Positions 12,601-23,600 of a stretch of 64,000 bases of DNA are shown piece after piece. The DNA comes from Pycnopodia helianthoides (taxonomy: Eukaryota > Echinodermata > Asteroidea > Forcipulatida > Asteriidae): assembly GCA_032158295.1 (NCBI GenBank), contig CM063256.1:15236953-15300952 (forward strand), in the 5' to 3' direction. The notes beneath the pieces were generated by a model, which searched no databases, had not been told where the DNA came from, and saw only the letters and a program-made list of their open reading frames with translations. The translations under genes and the position numbers were made by a program. Within the stretch, counting starts at the first letter, position 1; each line of letters begins with the position of its first letter.

Positions 12601-12703
12601 TTCATTCATAACACATACCTCCTAGTTGCTGCGTACTCCCAGTTCCGAAGAGACTAAATAAAAGCAATGTCAGCCGCAGACAGGCCAGCCACAGTCCGTC
12701 CAT
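1842..12703 (-). CDS. SRCR-WSC-CCP extracellular protein (5 exons seen, partial)
   Basis: Assembled minus-strand model: 12619-12703, 10487-10708, 7496-7570, 2298-2612 and 1842-2039. Every junction is phase 1, and the 895 coding bases give 298 residues before the model leaves the window. Order: signal peptide (1-28), one group A SRCR domain with six cysteines (about 29-127), a WSC domain with eight cysteines (about 128-232), and one CCP/sushi module (about 233-298). SRCR domains bind proteins or microbial ligands and WSC is a putative carbohydrate-binding fold, so a secreted or membrane recognition receptor is likely; the ligand is unknown. Introns have GT..AG ends. Further modules or a membrane anchor should lie left of the window. 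It sits head-to-tail about 1.5 kb downstream of the C-type lectin receptor gene. Confidence 0.75.
2298..2612 (-). CDS. Exon: WSC domain
   Basis: The 315 bases run phase 1 to phase 1. The peptide opens with GYLGCYAD and contains SACRTHC, HECYCSK, CQMPCAGN and EVCGGG. That is the eight-cysteine WSC signature, complete in one exon. WSC domains occur in yeast wall-stress sensors, polycystin-1 and Kremen, where they are thought to bind glycans. Confidence 0.85.
2752..2925. repeat. A-rich low-complexity tract
   Basis: Mostly A with AAT/AAAT blocks (short C run at 2750-2757). It lies in the intron upstream of the WSC exon. ORFs predicted on the opposite strand are only poly-Phe/Ile/Leu artefacts. 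Confidence 0.85.
3303..3845. repeat. Minisatellite with internal (TG)n, about 8 copies
   Basis: The unit is 'gggcagtgtctacccact' plus 'taaattgaggacatttag' followed by 'tacacatttggg' and a (TG)n run of variable length. Units are about 59-97 bp because the dinucleotide run expands independently in each. It is intronic, between the SRCR and WSC exons. Confidence 0.9.
4208..4618. mobile_element. TTAA MITE, family E
   Basis: TTAA at 4208-4211 and 4615-4618 flank a ~403-bp element starting AGGTTATACAG and ending GTATAATACCT, which are imperfect inverses. Relatives are seen near 26325-26735, 59196-59563 and 61880-62290. Confidence 0.65.
4630..4895. repeat. Tandem repeat, three copies of ~82 bp
   Basis: The unit begins 'agtcaccagact' and includes 'ctctctacccggtctggag' and 'gtgagcgataatccgaaag'. 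Copies are nearly identical, so the duplication is recent. Intronic. Confidence 0.85.
5040..5335. repeat. Degenerate family D segments (gcttaagc-type)
   Basis: Two imperfect copies of a module with 'accagccaaaatacca', 'ccataggtaacaatt' and 'cctgctaaac', ending in 'gcttaagcggctctatgaaat'. They resemble the interior and end of the family D palindromic elements found complete at 9903-10139 and elsewhere. Confidence 0.5.
5622..6592. repeat. Minisatellite of 15-bp subunits, ~970 bp
   Basis: Made of three 15-bp variants, 'gcccactggaaacga', 'gcccactgaatagag' and 'gcccagtggaatcga', often ordered into 45-bp higher units. Since 15 is a multiple of 3 and stops are rare in the motif, several minus-strand frames stay open (up to 370 codons of GSIPLGSIQWARFQW-like peptide). 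These ORFs are a by-product of the repeat and sit inside the intron between the WSC and SRCR exons. I do not call them genes. Confidence 0.92.
6600..6700. repeat. Fragment of a tRNA-like SINE
   Basis: Contains a B-box-like stretch 'gggttcgagtcctacccga' followed by 'cacctgtggttctcctccc'. Only a fragment is visible. Confidence 0.35.
7106..7378. repeat. Tandem duplication, two copies of ~130 bp
   Basis: Both copies contain 'aaaaagggtctcccat', 'agataatgtcacaagtta', 'aaaaacagatgcactaacc' and 'catgacaacgactacgaca'. Intronic. The 103-codon plus-strand ORF across it shows no protein-family character. Confidence 0.8.
7496..7570 (-). CDS. Exon: second part of SRCR domain
   Basis: The 75 bases run phase 1 to phase 1 (acceptor TTTTGCAG, donor GTCAGT). 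It encodes DEKRLDDCSYTGKPRC then TDAVGVICQ, the C-terminal third of an SRCR domain with its last three cysteines. It joins in frame to 10487-10708. It is too short for an ORF caller. Confidence 0.85.
9363..9500 (+). mobile_element. tRNA-derived SINE (family 1)
   Basis: The head (9363-9455) has an A-box-like 'tagctcagttgg' and a B-box 'ggttcaaatcccgctc'. The outer arms GGCTAGA and TCTAGTC can pair. It is followed by a shared tail starting 'tttgtctttgttcaacccc'. The anticodon arm carries an internal ~20-bp duplication, so it is not a working tRNA gene. Confidence 0.7.
9551..9800 (+). mobile_element. tRNA-derived SINE (family 1), longer copy
   Basis: The tRNA-like part is 9681-9754 and the common tail follows. 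It is preceded by a leader containing 'gctgcttcccaggttg' and 'aacttgggtgtgatcc'. The same leader is upstream of the copy at 16656, so the leader belongs to the element. Further copy on the minus strand at about 20640-20840. Confidence 0.7.
9903..10139. mobile_element. Inverted-repeat element, family D
   Basis: Begins 'cccaatttcatagagctgct' and ends with its inverse 'agcagctccatgaaattggg'. Interior arms 'aagcccaacaatttgcttag' and 'aagcaaattgttgtgcttag' also pair, so the whole element can fold as a long hairpin. Related copies: 43503-43845, 55979-56169 and 60465-60735. Confidence 0.8.
10487..10708 (-). CDS. Exon: first part of SRCR domain
   Basis: The 222 bases run phase 1 to phase 1. It encodes IRLVNGSTPNAGRVEMYLGL, GWFTTCDSHWSIDDAIVVCR and QLGF, the classic SRCR start, and ends at DWMCKG. 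I chose the GTGAGT donor over an overlapping GTGGTG three bases earlier; both keep the frame. The glycine pair WGTVC of many SRCRs is replaced here by GWFTTC. Confidence 0.87.
10709..12618. other. First intron of the SRCR/WSC gene
   Basis: 1.9 kb between the signal exon and the first SRCR exon. Apart from the family B element at 11607-11882 it is plain AT-rich sequence, and I see no further exon on either strand. Confidence 0.6.
11603..11886. mobile_element. TTAA MITE, family B (internally deleted)
   Basis: TTAA at 11603-11606 and 11883-11886. Termini AGAAACATTACAGAATTGG and its inverse CCAATTCTGTAATGTTCCT. It is about 80-100 bp shorter than the full copies at 47443-47826, 62695-63070 and 63544-63900. 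Confidence 0.75.
12619..12703 (-). CDS. Exon 1: signal peptide of SRCR/WSC protein
   Basis: The start ATG is the complement of 12701-12703. It encodes MDGLWLACLRLTLLLFSLFG and a short TGSTQQLG stretch, a typical secretion signal. It ends phase 1 at GTATGT. At 85 bases it has exactly the same size and phase as exon 1 of the neighbouring lectin receptor gene. Confidence 0.75.
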
Positions 12704-14242
12704 TTTGCGGTGACTTCGAGAGCCAGTCGAGAACCCAATCTCAGAACCGCTGGGAACGTTTCAACAATCTGAGCGCCAGCGCTGACTATCTGCTTTTCAC
12801 TTAATACTCGATTTAGAATGAAAGTTTACAGTGTGGGTGAAGATTTGTCTTCGTTTTTCAAAGGTCGAGTTCAGGGCTTCGGCCTACATTAGTGGTTGGG
12901 GTATGAGTGAGAGGCAGCTGCTGCTATAAATACACATGATGTACATTGGATACTACTGCGTTTAGATGTTCCGGCTCCCTAAAGGGTGGATACATTCACA
13001 CTCCGAAGAAAATATTCTCAACTATCAACATGTTCAGATAAATAAGAGTGCTGTGTAGACTTTAGGTCAAGACGTTCTTGCTCGATGTATTCCCGTGGCG
13101 GACTGTGCATTTTTGTTTGCTGTTGGTGCTGTCTCATTAATTTTAACACGTCACTATGTATGCAAGGGAAACCACTCATAACGGACTCTAGCCTTGAGAT
13201 GGCGGCTAATGTCGCGTGGGTTTGTAGCAGCACAACCAAGATTAGTTATAACCTCAACGTAAACACGAGAGGGCGTGATTTAAGCGTCAAACAGATCGAG
13301 ATTGCATACAATTATAAGTGATGATTTGTTTGTCTGTAAAGCGTATTGAGCGTCTTATTAGGCGGATTGTGGCGCTATATAAATTATATTTATTATTCTT
13401 ATTATTATTAATATTATTATGGCTGTTAGGCTGTGCCACCAATGCAATAATCAAATAATAATAATACTAATAACATTTAAAAAGTATATGAAATTATAGT
13501 ACACAAAAAATAAATAAATAAAATTGTAAACATCAACACAATGTTGAGCGACAATTTATTGTTATCACTGGTTTATTATCTTGTTATTCAAATTAAAGAG
13601 CGAATCACAAAAATGGACATAAAGAAAACAGAGAAAACAACTTGATGATGGCAAAGGTGCGTGACAATGGTCAACTTGACATTGATGACAACGAAAATGG
13701 CTAATTTGACATTGATAATGAAAGGGGTTAATTTGACATTGATGACGATGACAATGGTTAACTTGACATTGATAATGAAAGGGGTTTATTTGACATTGAT
13801 GACGATGACAATGGCTAATTTGACATTGATAATGAAAGGGGTTCATTTGACATTGATGACGACGACAATGGCTAATTTGACATTGATGACGATGACAATG
13901 GCTAATTTGACATTGATGACGATGACAATTGCTAATTAGACATTGATAATGAAAGGGTTAATTTGACATTGATGACGATGACAATGGCTAATTTGACATT
14001 GATTACGACGACAATGGCTAATTTGACATTGATGACGATGACAATGATTAACTTGACATTGATAATGATAGGGGTTAATTTGGCATTGATGACGATGACA
14101 ATGGCTTATTTGATGTTGATAACAACGACATTATCTTTAAAACATTTTTTTTGCGCAATAAGCATGATTCTGTTATAACAAAAAATGAGTTGATACTTTA
14201 GCAAGGCTACATCTTGATTACAATGTGAAGGTACAATTCAAA
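12704..14242. other. Intergenic region between the two receptor genes
   Basis: About 1.5 kb holding the presumed promoter of the SRCR/WSC gene and the 3' UTR of the lectin receptor gene. Candidate poly(A) signals on the minus strand (TTTATT on the plus strand) are at 13572-13577 and 13785-13790. Bases 13380-13460 are AT-rich simple sequence. No core promoter element can be assigned with confidence. Confidence 0.5.
13655..14130. repeat. 30-bp minisatellite
   Basis: Repeats of 'aatttgacattgatgacgat' plus 'gacaatggct', with a variant containing 'gataatgaaaggggtt'. ORFs across it (MTMTMANLTL-type peptide) come from the repeat. It lies just past the stop codon of the lectin receptor gene, so it is probably within that gene's 3' UTR or flank. 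Confidence 0.9.
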
Positions 14243-14636
14243 TTAAGTTTGGTACGAGGCGGTGCTCATAATGCTTGCACCTCGGTTAAGCTCCACCCTG
14301 GCGTAGCTGAACTGATCGGACTCTGTGATCATCGGCACCACGAAGAGCTCCCCCTTCCCTGGCAAATGGTTGTTGCCCCTGTCCAAAACGTCATAACCAT
14401 TCCCCAGCTCAATCTCATCCACGAGAGGGCGTTCCTGTGACGTCATGCGACCAAATGCTAGTCTGTTATACGCTGGGGATACAGACTGGTACGAGTTCCC
14501 AATCTCCAGTGGGTCGCTGTACCCGCTGTCTTGGTAGTCATTACTAACTGCTGCGGGCTCGAATGCTTGGTTATGGACTTCACCTTGGTCTGATAGTACT
14601 GTTTTTTTCCCGGTAGCATGGACTCGCTCGAAGTGT
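14243..14636 (-). CDS. Last exon: tyrosine-rich cytoplasmic tail
   Basis: It enters in phase 2 and runs 130 codons to TAA (complement of 14243-14245). This frame differs from the open frames an ORF caller prefers here; the choice is fixed by the splice phase and gives no internal stop. It carries seven tyrosines, including AYNRL, GYDVL, SYARV and SYQSV. These are YxxL/V-type motifs usable for endocytosis or for SH2 docking after phosphorylation. The two YxxL motifs are 21 residues apart, wider than a canonical ITAM. Confidence 0.75.
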
Positions 14637-17600
14637 CTGAAAAACGTGAAAACAAAGGCAAACAGATTAGCTTAAGCAGAAAATGATGCTTAACAATTTT
14701 CTGCTAAGCAAATTTTTACGAGTGATATGGTATTTTGGATGTTAACCTTATTCCAGTTAAGCATATTAACGTGATGCTATCGTACTGCAATCAACAGTCC
14801 CTTTTCAATTAAATGATCAGTACTCCGCAATTGTTTATCTTTTTTAATCTAAAAATATTACAGGCCCCCCCCCCCCATCTAGTTATCTACACCTAGCCAA
14901 ATAGCATGGTAAATGTCTTGTTACTATCCGTGTCACGCAGGGTTAATAAGTACAGGCTTCTTGGTACATGAATTCCCTCTTCTAATCTTGAACAAACCCA
15001 ACAACAACAACACAACAGCATCATCAGCAGAAGCGGCAACAACAATGACGATGACAATGACAGAGTCAACGACGAAGACGACAAATATGATAGCAACAGC
15101 AGCAACATCAACAAATGAAAGTAATACATACACAAAATTAACATTTTTATTACCAAAAAAAATAAACATATAACCCAATGCAAAATATTTATAACAAAAA
15201 TAATAACACAAACAAATACAATAATAAATAAATAGATAAATGTTAACAAATAACAAGAGCAAGCAAAACACCCCAATCATAATACGGATCGTTTTAGTTT
15301 TGGTTACTATGACCCTTTTCAAAATTACGACCTGGAATCGGGCTTTGGCTAAGGCTCCGAAAACGTGCGCTTTCCTTACGGGGTTCCAAACGGGCAGACG
15401 CAGCCTAATCCTGAGCCCAAGCCCCCAAGCCATGGTTTCGAAAACGGCCAAAAACTAATTGCGGAGATAGTTTCATGAACGGGTTTATATATCTCATGCA
15501 CAGCCATTTGCGTGTAGAGCCTCGAGTTGGGGACATCAGTGAACAGAAGCATTGTATAACTCTGTATTGTCACGGCAATGTAATGACACTTTCATCCAAA
15601 CAGATACATAAATACAATACAAATGAAGCATGAAGTCGAGGCTCTACACGCACATGGCGGATCCATGCAAATAGCAAATAGATCATCTTTTATGAATCCA
15701 CGTCCATTTTTAATTTAACCATCCTGGGTCACATCAAATCAACCAATCGTATCAACAACAAGTTGTTTTATCAAGAGAGATAGAGGTGGGGGAATTGGGG
15801 GTGTACCTTTCGCTGCTTCTGCAGGATCGACACCAGCAGCAGATGACTACAAGAAGAACTAGCAGAATTAGAAAACCAACACAACTAACCGCTACAAACA
15901 AACCACACAGGAAACATTGCTCATCAGTCTCAACGCGTAAAAATATGACTTTCATTGTCAAAAATACATCAACTGAAAACGTTAAATCCAAAACCTTTCC
16001 GGATATGAGTGTTACTTTCGCAGATCAATGTTTCTTAGTTATGTAATTGTTTCATTATTCGAAAACGTTGGGTTTCTGATGGTAGTACCTATTAGAAACA
16101 GTACACAACAGTTTGTGTACGTTGTTGATTTACTCGTGCCAGTATATATTTCAATGTTACTGATCCGTTTTTATCAAATCTTGTGTTGTTATTGTGTTTT
16201 GTTGTAGGAACTCATCTTCAAGAAAAAAAAATAGAAAGAATTTCAAGTTAAAACAAGGAAACAGCAATGCGGCATTCTTTAAAATGGAGAACAATAAAAG
16301 GCAAAATCAGGAAAGCACGAGTTTGAAAGACATACCAATGATTGTTCCACTGAATCCAGTTTTCGATGCAGGGTCGTCATCCTTGTTTTTATCTGATCGG
16401 GAAAAAAAAATCATGCTAAATATAATGTTTTTTAAGTATGACACAAATTTAGTAGTCCTTAGATAACTCGCATCATTCAAAGGATTTTGTGTTACAACCA
16501 TTGTGGACACGAAAAGTCCCTCTGCTGCTGCTTCCCAGATTGTATCGTAAACTTGGGTGTGATCCTTGGCTATACGGCAGTTACAGGTAGGATGGCTTAT
16601 AAGACTGTTGGCAGCGGAACAAAGACGTTGACAAAATAGGGAGACCGCAAACATAGGGCTAGATGGCTCAGTTGGTAGAGCGCCGGCGAGTTCATTACGG
16701 AGGTCGCAGGTTCAAATCCCGCCCCAGTCAATTTGTCTTTGTTCAACCCAAAATTAGTAACAACTTAGCCAGTCAGTTGCCTTTGTGGTTTGTTATTTGA
16801 TACAAGCTACACGTCGTTTTAGCATGAACATTCAGTGATACAATTGAGAAGCAGACAACAGTGAAAGGATAACAAGTACACTGGGCACTGAATAAGATAC
16901 GAACACATTTGTAACTATAAACTCAGAATAGCGCCCCCAATCAGTTCTACTTTGTGTATCCAATGAACATCGATAATCTAACTAGAGTTGCGTCCAAATA
17001 TTTTTTTTTTTTTTAATCTCATGGTGTGCCTTTGGTTGGTGTGTGCCATATTAGCACGTCTACTGAATGGTCACAGTTAAATGCATTTTGTTGTTGGCCT
17101 GGCCCATCTGTTAGGTTTGCTTCGTTTTTGTACCTTGCGATTTGGCTCACACAAGATGGAACTACTTTTTACCTGGCGTAGTTGGGGTGTCTGTGGTTAT
17201 CTCTTCACGAGATGTCACTTTACTCGGTACCGCGCTCCTCATTGTTGTTTGCGTGGACAACTTCGTTGTTCCGGACGCAGCCGTGCTCGTTGGTTTCGTC
17301 GTTACGTGGTCCGTTACTGTACTAGCAGGTTTCGCCGTTGACGATGTTACCGTTGGTTGAGTTGTTACGGACGTGATAGTAAGCGTTGTTTTCTCCGAAA
17401 CGGTCGTGGTACCCGTTGCGCCGGTCATCTGTGTTGTTGACCCCGCCAATGCGTCATCTGGAAAGAAAGTAAGGAACACGTGTCTTCAAGGTTTTGTTGG
17501 ATGACACCTGAAATTACTGGGATTAAGTTGATTGTTTTGTATAATATCTGCTTCTCCTTAAGACTAAGAGGTTGTGGGAATGCTTGTGTTTGTTTGTTTG

Positions 17601-20600
17601 TTTACGACACAGAAAGTAAAGTACTACATTTGCTCAAATTACGGCTTTGAAGGGGCGACATGGAAACATGTCAGTATTGTGGCCAACTGAAATAGCCGCG
17701 AGTTTGTACACTCTTCAAGCTTGCATTTCTAACACGTACCATTTAGAATTATATTTAAGAACTACAAACTGGAAAGTTATCTCACACAAACAAGAAGAGT
17801 TGAATACACTCCACGTGGCGTTACTGGAACACACAGCGACCGCTTCACCTTGCAGTAAATATCCATCCGCGCAAGACAAGATAGCCACGCCCCTGTACTC
17901 TTTAGACAATACAGTGACGTTACCATTTTCAAGCGATTCGGGAGGATCGTCACAGGTAACAACTGTAATAACCATACAAAGATAATCATTAATATAAAGC
18001 ACTTCTTAGGAAAATCAATATTGATTTCAATATAGTAACTAGACTTTATTATTATTATTTATTTCTTCTCTACCCTGGGGAGACCTCTCATTGAAACACT
18101 GTTTTTCAAAGGTGCCCAGCAGCTACAACAAACATAAAACTTATTGAGAACTACTTTAGTAATGTGTAACTTTATGAACCCACTGACGTGCCATGGCTAG
18201 TGTGACTACTTTAGGTGAACATTTGTTATTGCATTTCAGTATTTTAGAGAATCGTGAATTAAGGTTACGTAAAACTCTTACTTTTGCAGGTGGTTTCATC
18301 CCCGCTCCATTTTCCATTGGACAGACACGTCCTATTCGAAGACCCTTCCAGTTTGTACCCATCGTCACATCTAAACTCAACTACGCCATCTACGTCGAAA
18401 TCGCCATCTACTGCCAGATGACCATGAGACGGAATTCCCGGGCCCCCGCAATAGTCGAAGTATAAATCTAGGTTTTGGGGTAAGACATACGGTACACAGA
18501 GTGTTATCTGATAGGTGACGAGACGCAAGCTAGATTATTATTATTAGTAATAAGTAGAGTGATGTAAGTCTTGATTCGGAGATAATAATAAGCAACTGAT
18601 GATCATTATAATGCCATAGACCGATGGTTAGTATAATTTTGCCATACACCGATGGTTACTATAATTTTGCCATACACCGATGGTTACTATAATTTTGCCA
18701 TACACCAATGGTTACTATAATTTTGCCATAGACCGATGGTTACTATAATTTTGCCATAGACCGATGGTTACTATAATTTTGTCATAGACCGATGGTTACT
18801 TTAATTTTTGCCATAGACCGATGGTTACTATAATTTTGTCATAGACCGATGGTTACTTTAATTTTTGTCATAGACCGATGGTTACTTTAATTTTTGCCAT
18901 AGACCGATGGTTACTATAATTTTTCCATAGACCGATGGTTACTATAATTTTGCCATAGACCGATTATTACTTTAATTTGCAATAGACCTATGGAAAACTT
19001 TAATTTAACGATAACCTAAGTTTTCATAACTTTAGATCTAATTACAAATGATTTTGTAACCCTTTGGAGGGGAAAAAACAAAGAAAGAAGAGGCGATATT
19101 AACTATTTTATTTCTATATCCACTTCAAAATTACTTAATATTGGTCTCTCGTCAACAGATAAAATCGCACATGTAGAGGTAAATAAGACTAGTTGGAAGA
19201 TAGAACTTCATCGTCCACCAGAGATGTATGTTTATTTTCTCCGCTCACGATGACGATTTCAACTAAAGAATGTATCTACAACCCTGGTCATATAAACTTG
19301 TTGCACTCCCCGCCGCGGCCCCATCAGATCAATATTGACTCTTCTTTCGCGGTCTGCGCTCTAGCTGGGGGTGGTTACCCTACTGTTATACTCATTATTA
19401 TGATGTAATCCGCCGATATTTCAACTAACATGCAACAACCATAACAAAGCAATATTTGTTATTGTTCCGTTACTAATGGTGTTCTAATTCTAAAAGTGAA
19501 CCAAACCACTGTGACTCGAAAGCCTGTTACCCATTGGAGAAGGATCCCAAATAAATAAATCAAAACTTAATGATAACAACATTGGGCGGGGGAACGGGAG
19601 GGTATGTTTACTGTCAGGTGGCCCAATAGTTTTGGACCGGGGATAGGGCATACCTGTTTGACAGATATACTTGAGATCATCACTACCGCAATTTTCATCG
19701 TTCCACATGTAGTTGGGATTCGTCATCTCGATACACTTCTCGTTACCACCGCTTGGTTCACCAGGCGACCAGTCCTGTGTGGTTATCAATTCATCTAGTC
19801 GCAAAAAAAACCCAGCAACAACAACAACAAAATCAACAATCATACGGGGATTAATTATTGACAAACAATTGAGAGTTTTTAAATAAAATACGGAGCCCCT
19901 AAAGGGACAGGTAGAAAAAAAATGAAAAGGTTAAACAAAAATCCAATATTATTTCGTCCCCTCGAAATATTATTTCGTTCCCACGAATTAGTATTTCGTT
20001 CCCTCGAAATATTATTTCGTTCCCACGAAATAGTATTTCGTTCCCTCGAAATCATTTCGTTACCACGAAATATTAATTCGTTCCCTCGAAATCATTTCGT
20101 TCCCTTGAAATGTTAATTCGAGGGAACGAAATAACATTTCGAGGGAACGAAATAAGTTATTTCTGACGAAATACATTTCGAACAAATTACATTTCGAGCG
20201 AAATAACATTTCGAAGGAACGAAATGTATACGAAATTTTTCGAGGTAACGAAATGATTTCGAGGTAACGAAATGATTTCGAGGGAACGAAATAATATTTC
20301 GAGGGACGAAATAATTCGAGAACGAAATATATTCGATGTAACGAAATAATTCAGGGAACGAAATATATTTCGAGGAACGAAATAATATTTCGAGGGAACG
20401 AAATAATATATATATATTCTTTTACTTTTCAATTTTTTTTTCACCTGTCCCCTTAGGGGCTCCGTAATAAAATGTTAATGTCACAAGACAAGGGAAAAAG
20501 ACAAGAAAAAACAAAACAACAACAGACGCAACCACACACAACAGAGACAAGACCAGCGAAAACAGGAAGTGAGATGAAGTAACACTGATTGTGGTTCAGT

Positions 20601-23600
20601 CTGCACCAAAGGCACAGGACTTGATAACGGTTCTGCTGTGTTAACTGTGAAGGCTATGACATTAGTGTTTTAGTTTTGGGTTGAACAAAGACAAATTAAC
20701 TAGAGCGGGATTTGAACCAACGACCTCCGGATTAACGTGCGCTCTTCCAACAGAGCTATCTAGCCCTGTGTTGGCGGTCTCCCTATTTTGTCAATACCTT
20801 TTGTTAGGGGGTTCCCGTCAGAAGCCATACAACCTTTAACTGCATTAAAGGTAGGGTCATTGATTGGTAATACTCCAACAATTAATGGTCATTACTGGGT
20901 GTAGCACTGCAGCTGCAGCTACATTATTTGGATTTGAGAAACAAATGATGCCCGAAATGTTTCTCAGATTTATGAGGGTTGGTGTACGTTCGCGAATGCT
21001 GCAGCCAAAGATGCGGTTGGTACCCGCGCTGTGAACCTCGCTAAACGTGGATGGAGTCAACGTTCGTGTGGAAATACCGTTACAGTTTTTTTTTTTTTTT
21101 TTTTTGGGGGGGGGGGTTATCTTACCAAGTGGACACTGTATTCAGCTGAAACTTTCCATGTGACTATATTTCTTTATAAAGTTGCCCATAAATCAGCATT
21201 ACGTTGAATAAAAAAAACTGAAACAACCTATGACTCTTCCTCTAAATGATTAAATCTATTATGTTCTTGAAAATCGAGCAGTATAAAAAACGCCTATCTC
21301 TAGCATGTAATGGTTGTTTTAAAGCCACAGTACACGTTTGGTAATCATTCTGAAAATTAATGGCAATAAAAACTTACTTGGTAAGAAGTACAGCAGCTTT
21401 GGGAGTAAAGTGAATTTTGAGAAACGTTTAACTTCGAAGTACTACGGTTTGGAAAATATATCACTTTTTATTCTCCAAAATTTGAATCAGAGAAGCGTTT
21501 CGTCGAGACGCTTCTCAGACTGTGTATTCCTATGGGGAATATTCTTCCTGCGTGGAAATAATCGCTCCGGTTTTTCGGTGATATCTCAAAAACGCGACCA
21601 CCTTTCAAATTGAAATTTTCACAGGTTAGTTTTATTGTATGTACCTACATTTATATAGGATTAACAAAATCAGTGGGTTCCAATTACCAAACGTATGCAG
21701 CACCTTTAACCTGCACCGGCTATACTCACAGTCTGTCCATCGCCATACGCTGCCGGTAAAGGAAGTATCAATTATTGCTCCAGTCCACCAGTTTGTTTCA
21801 TCGCTTGGGAACTCGCCTGACAGATAACTCATCAAGAAGTCTTGCATCTCTTGGTCTGTTACTTCCACCAACCACCCTCCTTTAATGCCGCAATAAGACT
21901 TGGCTTCAGACCAGCTATAAAATCCATGTTCGAAAGCAAGACAGTGACTCGTGTAGTTAACTTGTCGGTCAGCAAATAAGCCGTCAATCGGGCATGGCGT
22001 GTCTTGAAAACAAAAACGACCATTCAATAAACAAAATAATCAAGATATAAACATAAACAAAGTTTATTTACTGTTTTACATATCTTACATTTTGCGCGTA
22101 TGTTTCTTAACACAAGCATGTTCATTCCTCAAAAACCATAACTGATAAATTTTAAGTGGAGTGGACAGTTCGCTTCAGTGATATAAGTTACTGAAAACCA
22201 TAACCTCAAAGTATCCAGTCAAAGCAAGTCTATGAATTACATTTTCACGGGCAGATATCACTTTTCCTTATCGTAACCACAACAAGAATAAAAGCCTCCC
22301 CAAATATGAGTAACAGGTATACAAAACTTATTGATAGAAAGAACGGTGCGCCAGAACATGTTTTTTTTTTTTTTTTTTTTTTTTTACAGTAGCTGTAGTT
22401 ATTATTACATCAACAAATAAACAAGCAGAAGTGAAAGAGGGTGTGATTGGAATTATTTAACACCAGTGTTTTTGATAAATCAAAAGGGTCGGACTGTCCT
22501 CAGTTGGTGAATCCAGTGTGATTATCTGAGCTTGCGGTGTGTGTCATCACCATGGCAAGCCTCAATCACAGTAAGTTCGAATCTTTGATGCTGCGATTAG
22601 GGCTGTTGAAGTGGATGGAGACGGGGTACGGTTTCTTGGTCTTTATGGAAGAGACATGGTTCGCAAAGCGAAGACTGAGTTTAGTTTTAGTCTCTCCCAC
22701 ATGTTGTACTAAAATAGACTACATGGGTGTGTCACATTGGGAGTCGGTCTTGATATTGTACGATGAGCCAGTGATATGACTCTTCACTCAAAGTGCCGGT
22801 TTGATGTAGAGACATGTTTTACATCTAGAGCGGGGCAGTTGTGACAACCGTGTATTTCTTTAAGGGGGGTGTTTGGGCTGTACCTGGGGGGGGGGGGGGG
22901 ATCTGGCCCTGACTAGGATGGCTTCTAGGTTTCTTTTCAGGGCGGCAGAATGCAGCCATAGGGCGCTCACGGATTGCTGAGCGTAACCTCTTAGAGGGAT
23001 GAAGAATAGCCATAAAATTGATCATTGTATACAATAAAAAATAATAAAAAATAATAATAATAATAGTTCAAATAAATAAATTTACAAATAATTAAATAAG
23101 TAATTGGCAAGTTAATATAAATACAATAAAATAAAACAACATAAATCAATAATAATATAATAAACAAATTAATACACTTGATCGGTTTGCCCTGCCCTCC
23201 GAAGTAGGCTATTGCGGCACGTGTCCGCAAACTCTACCCCAAGCCACGCCCCTGTGGTTGTATCATTTAAAAAACAAAAACAATAGGACATAACTGATTA
23301 AAATGACCCACCATACTGACAGAGTGCTGAGTGTTCGTAGCCATCTGTGTTCTGTTTGTCGCAACTGACATCATTCCATCTGTAGTTATGTCTCTGTGAT
23401 CCATCCGATGTAAACAGATTACTCAGCTGTATGCAATCCTCGTTCGAAAGGTCGTCATTTGGTTCGTAAGGAGCCCAAGGGAAAAATGTGATATCATTCC
23501 TGCCTAAATGAAATTATAATCAATAAAACAGACAAATTTTTCAAATATCTGAATGAATGAAGACGTATATATAGCAATTTACAACATAGTTGTTGAAGAA

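Noticed and set aside
13565..14178. Repeat proteins encoded by the 30-bp minisatellite on either strand
   Set aside because: Simple consequence of a unit length divisible by three; no start context or other coding sign.
14893..15451. 127- and 172-codon hydrophobic minus-strand ORFs as membrane proteins
   Set aside because: They come from AT-rich simple sequence in the last intron of the receptor gene, with Ile/Leu/Val runs from low complexity.
16656..16730. Functional tRNA gene
   Set aside because: The head is tRNA-like, but the same leader and tail accompany several copies and the anticodon arm is not regular, so it is a SINE.
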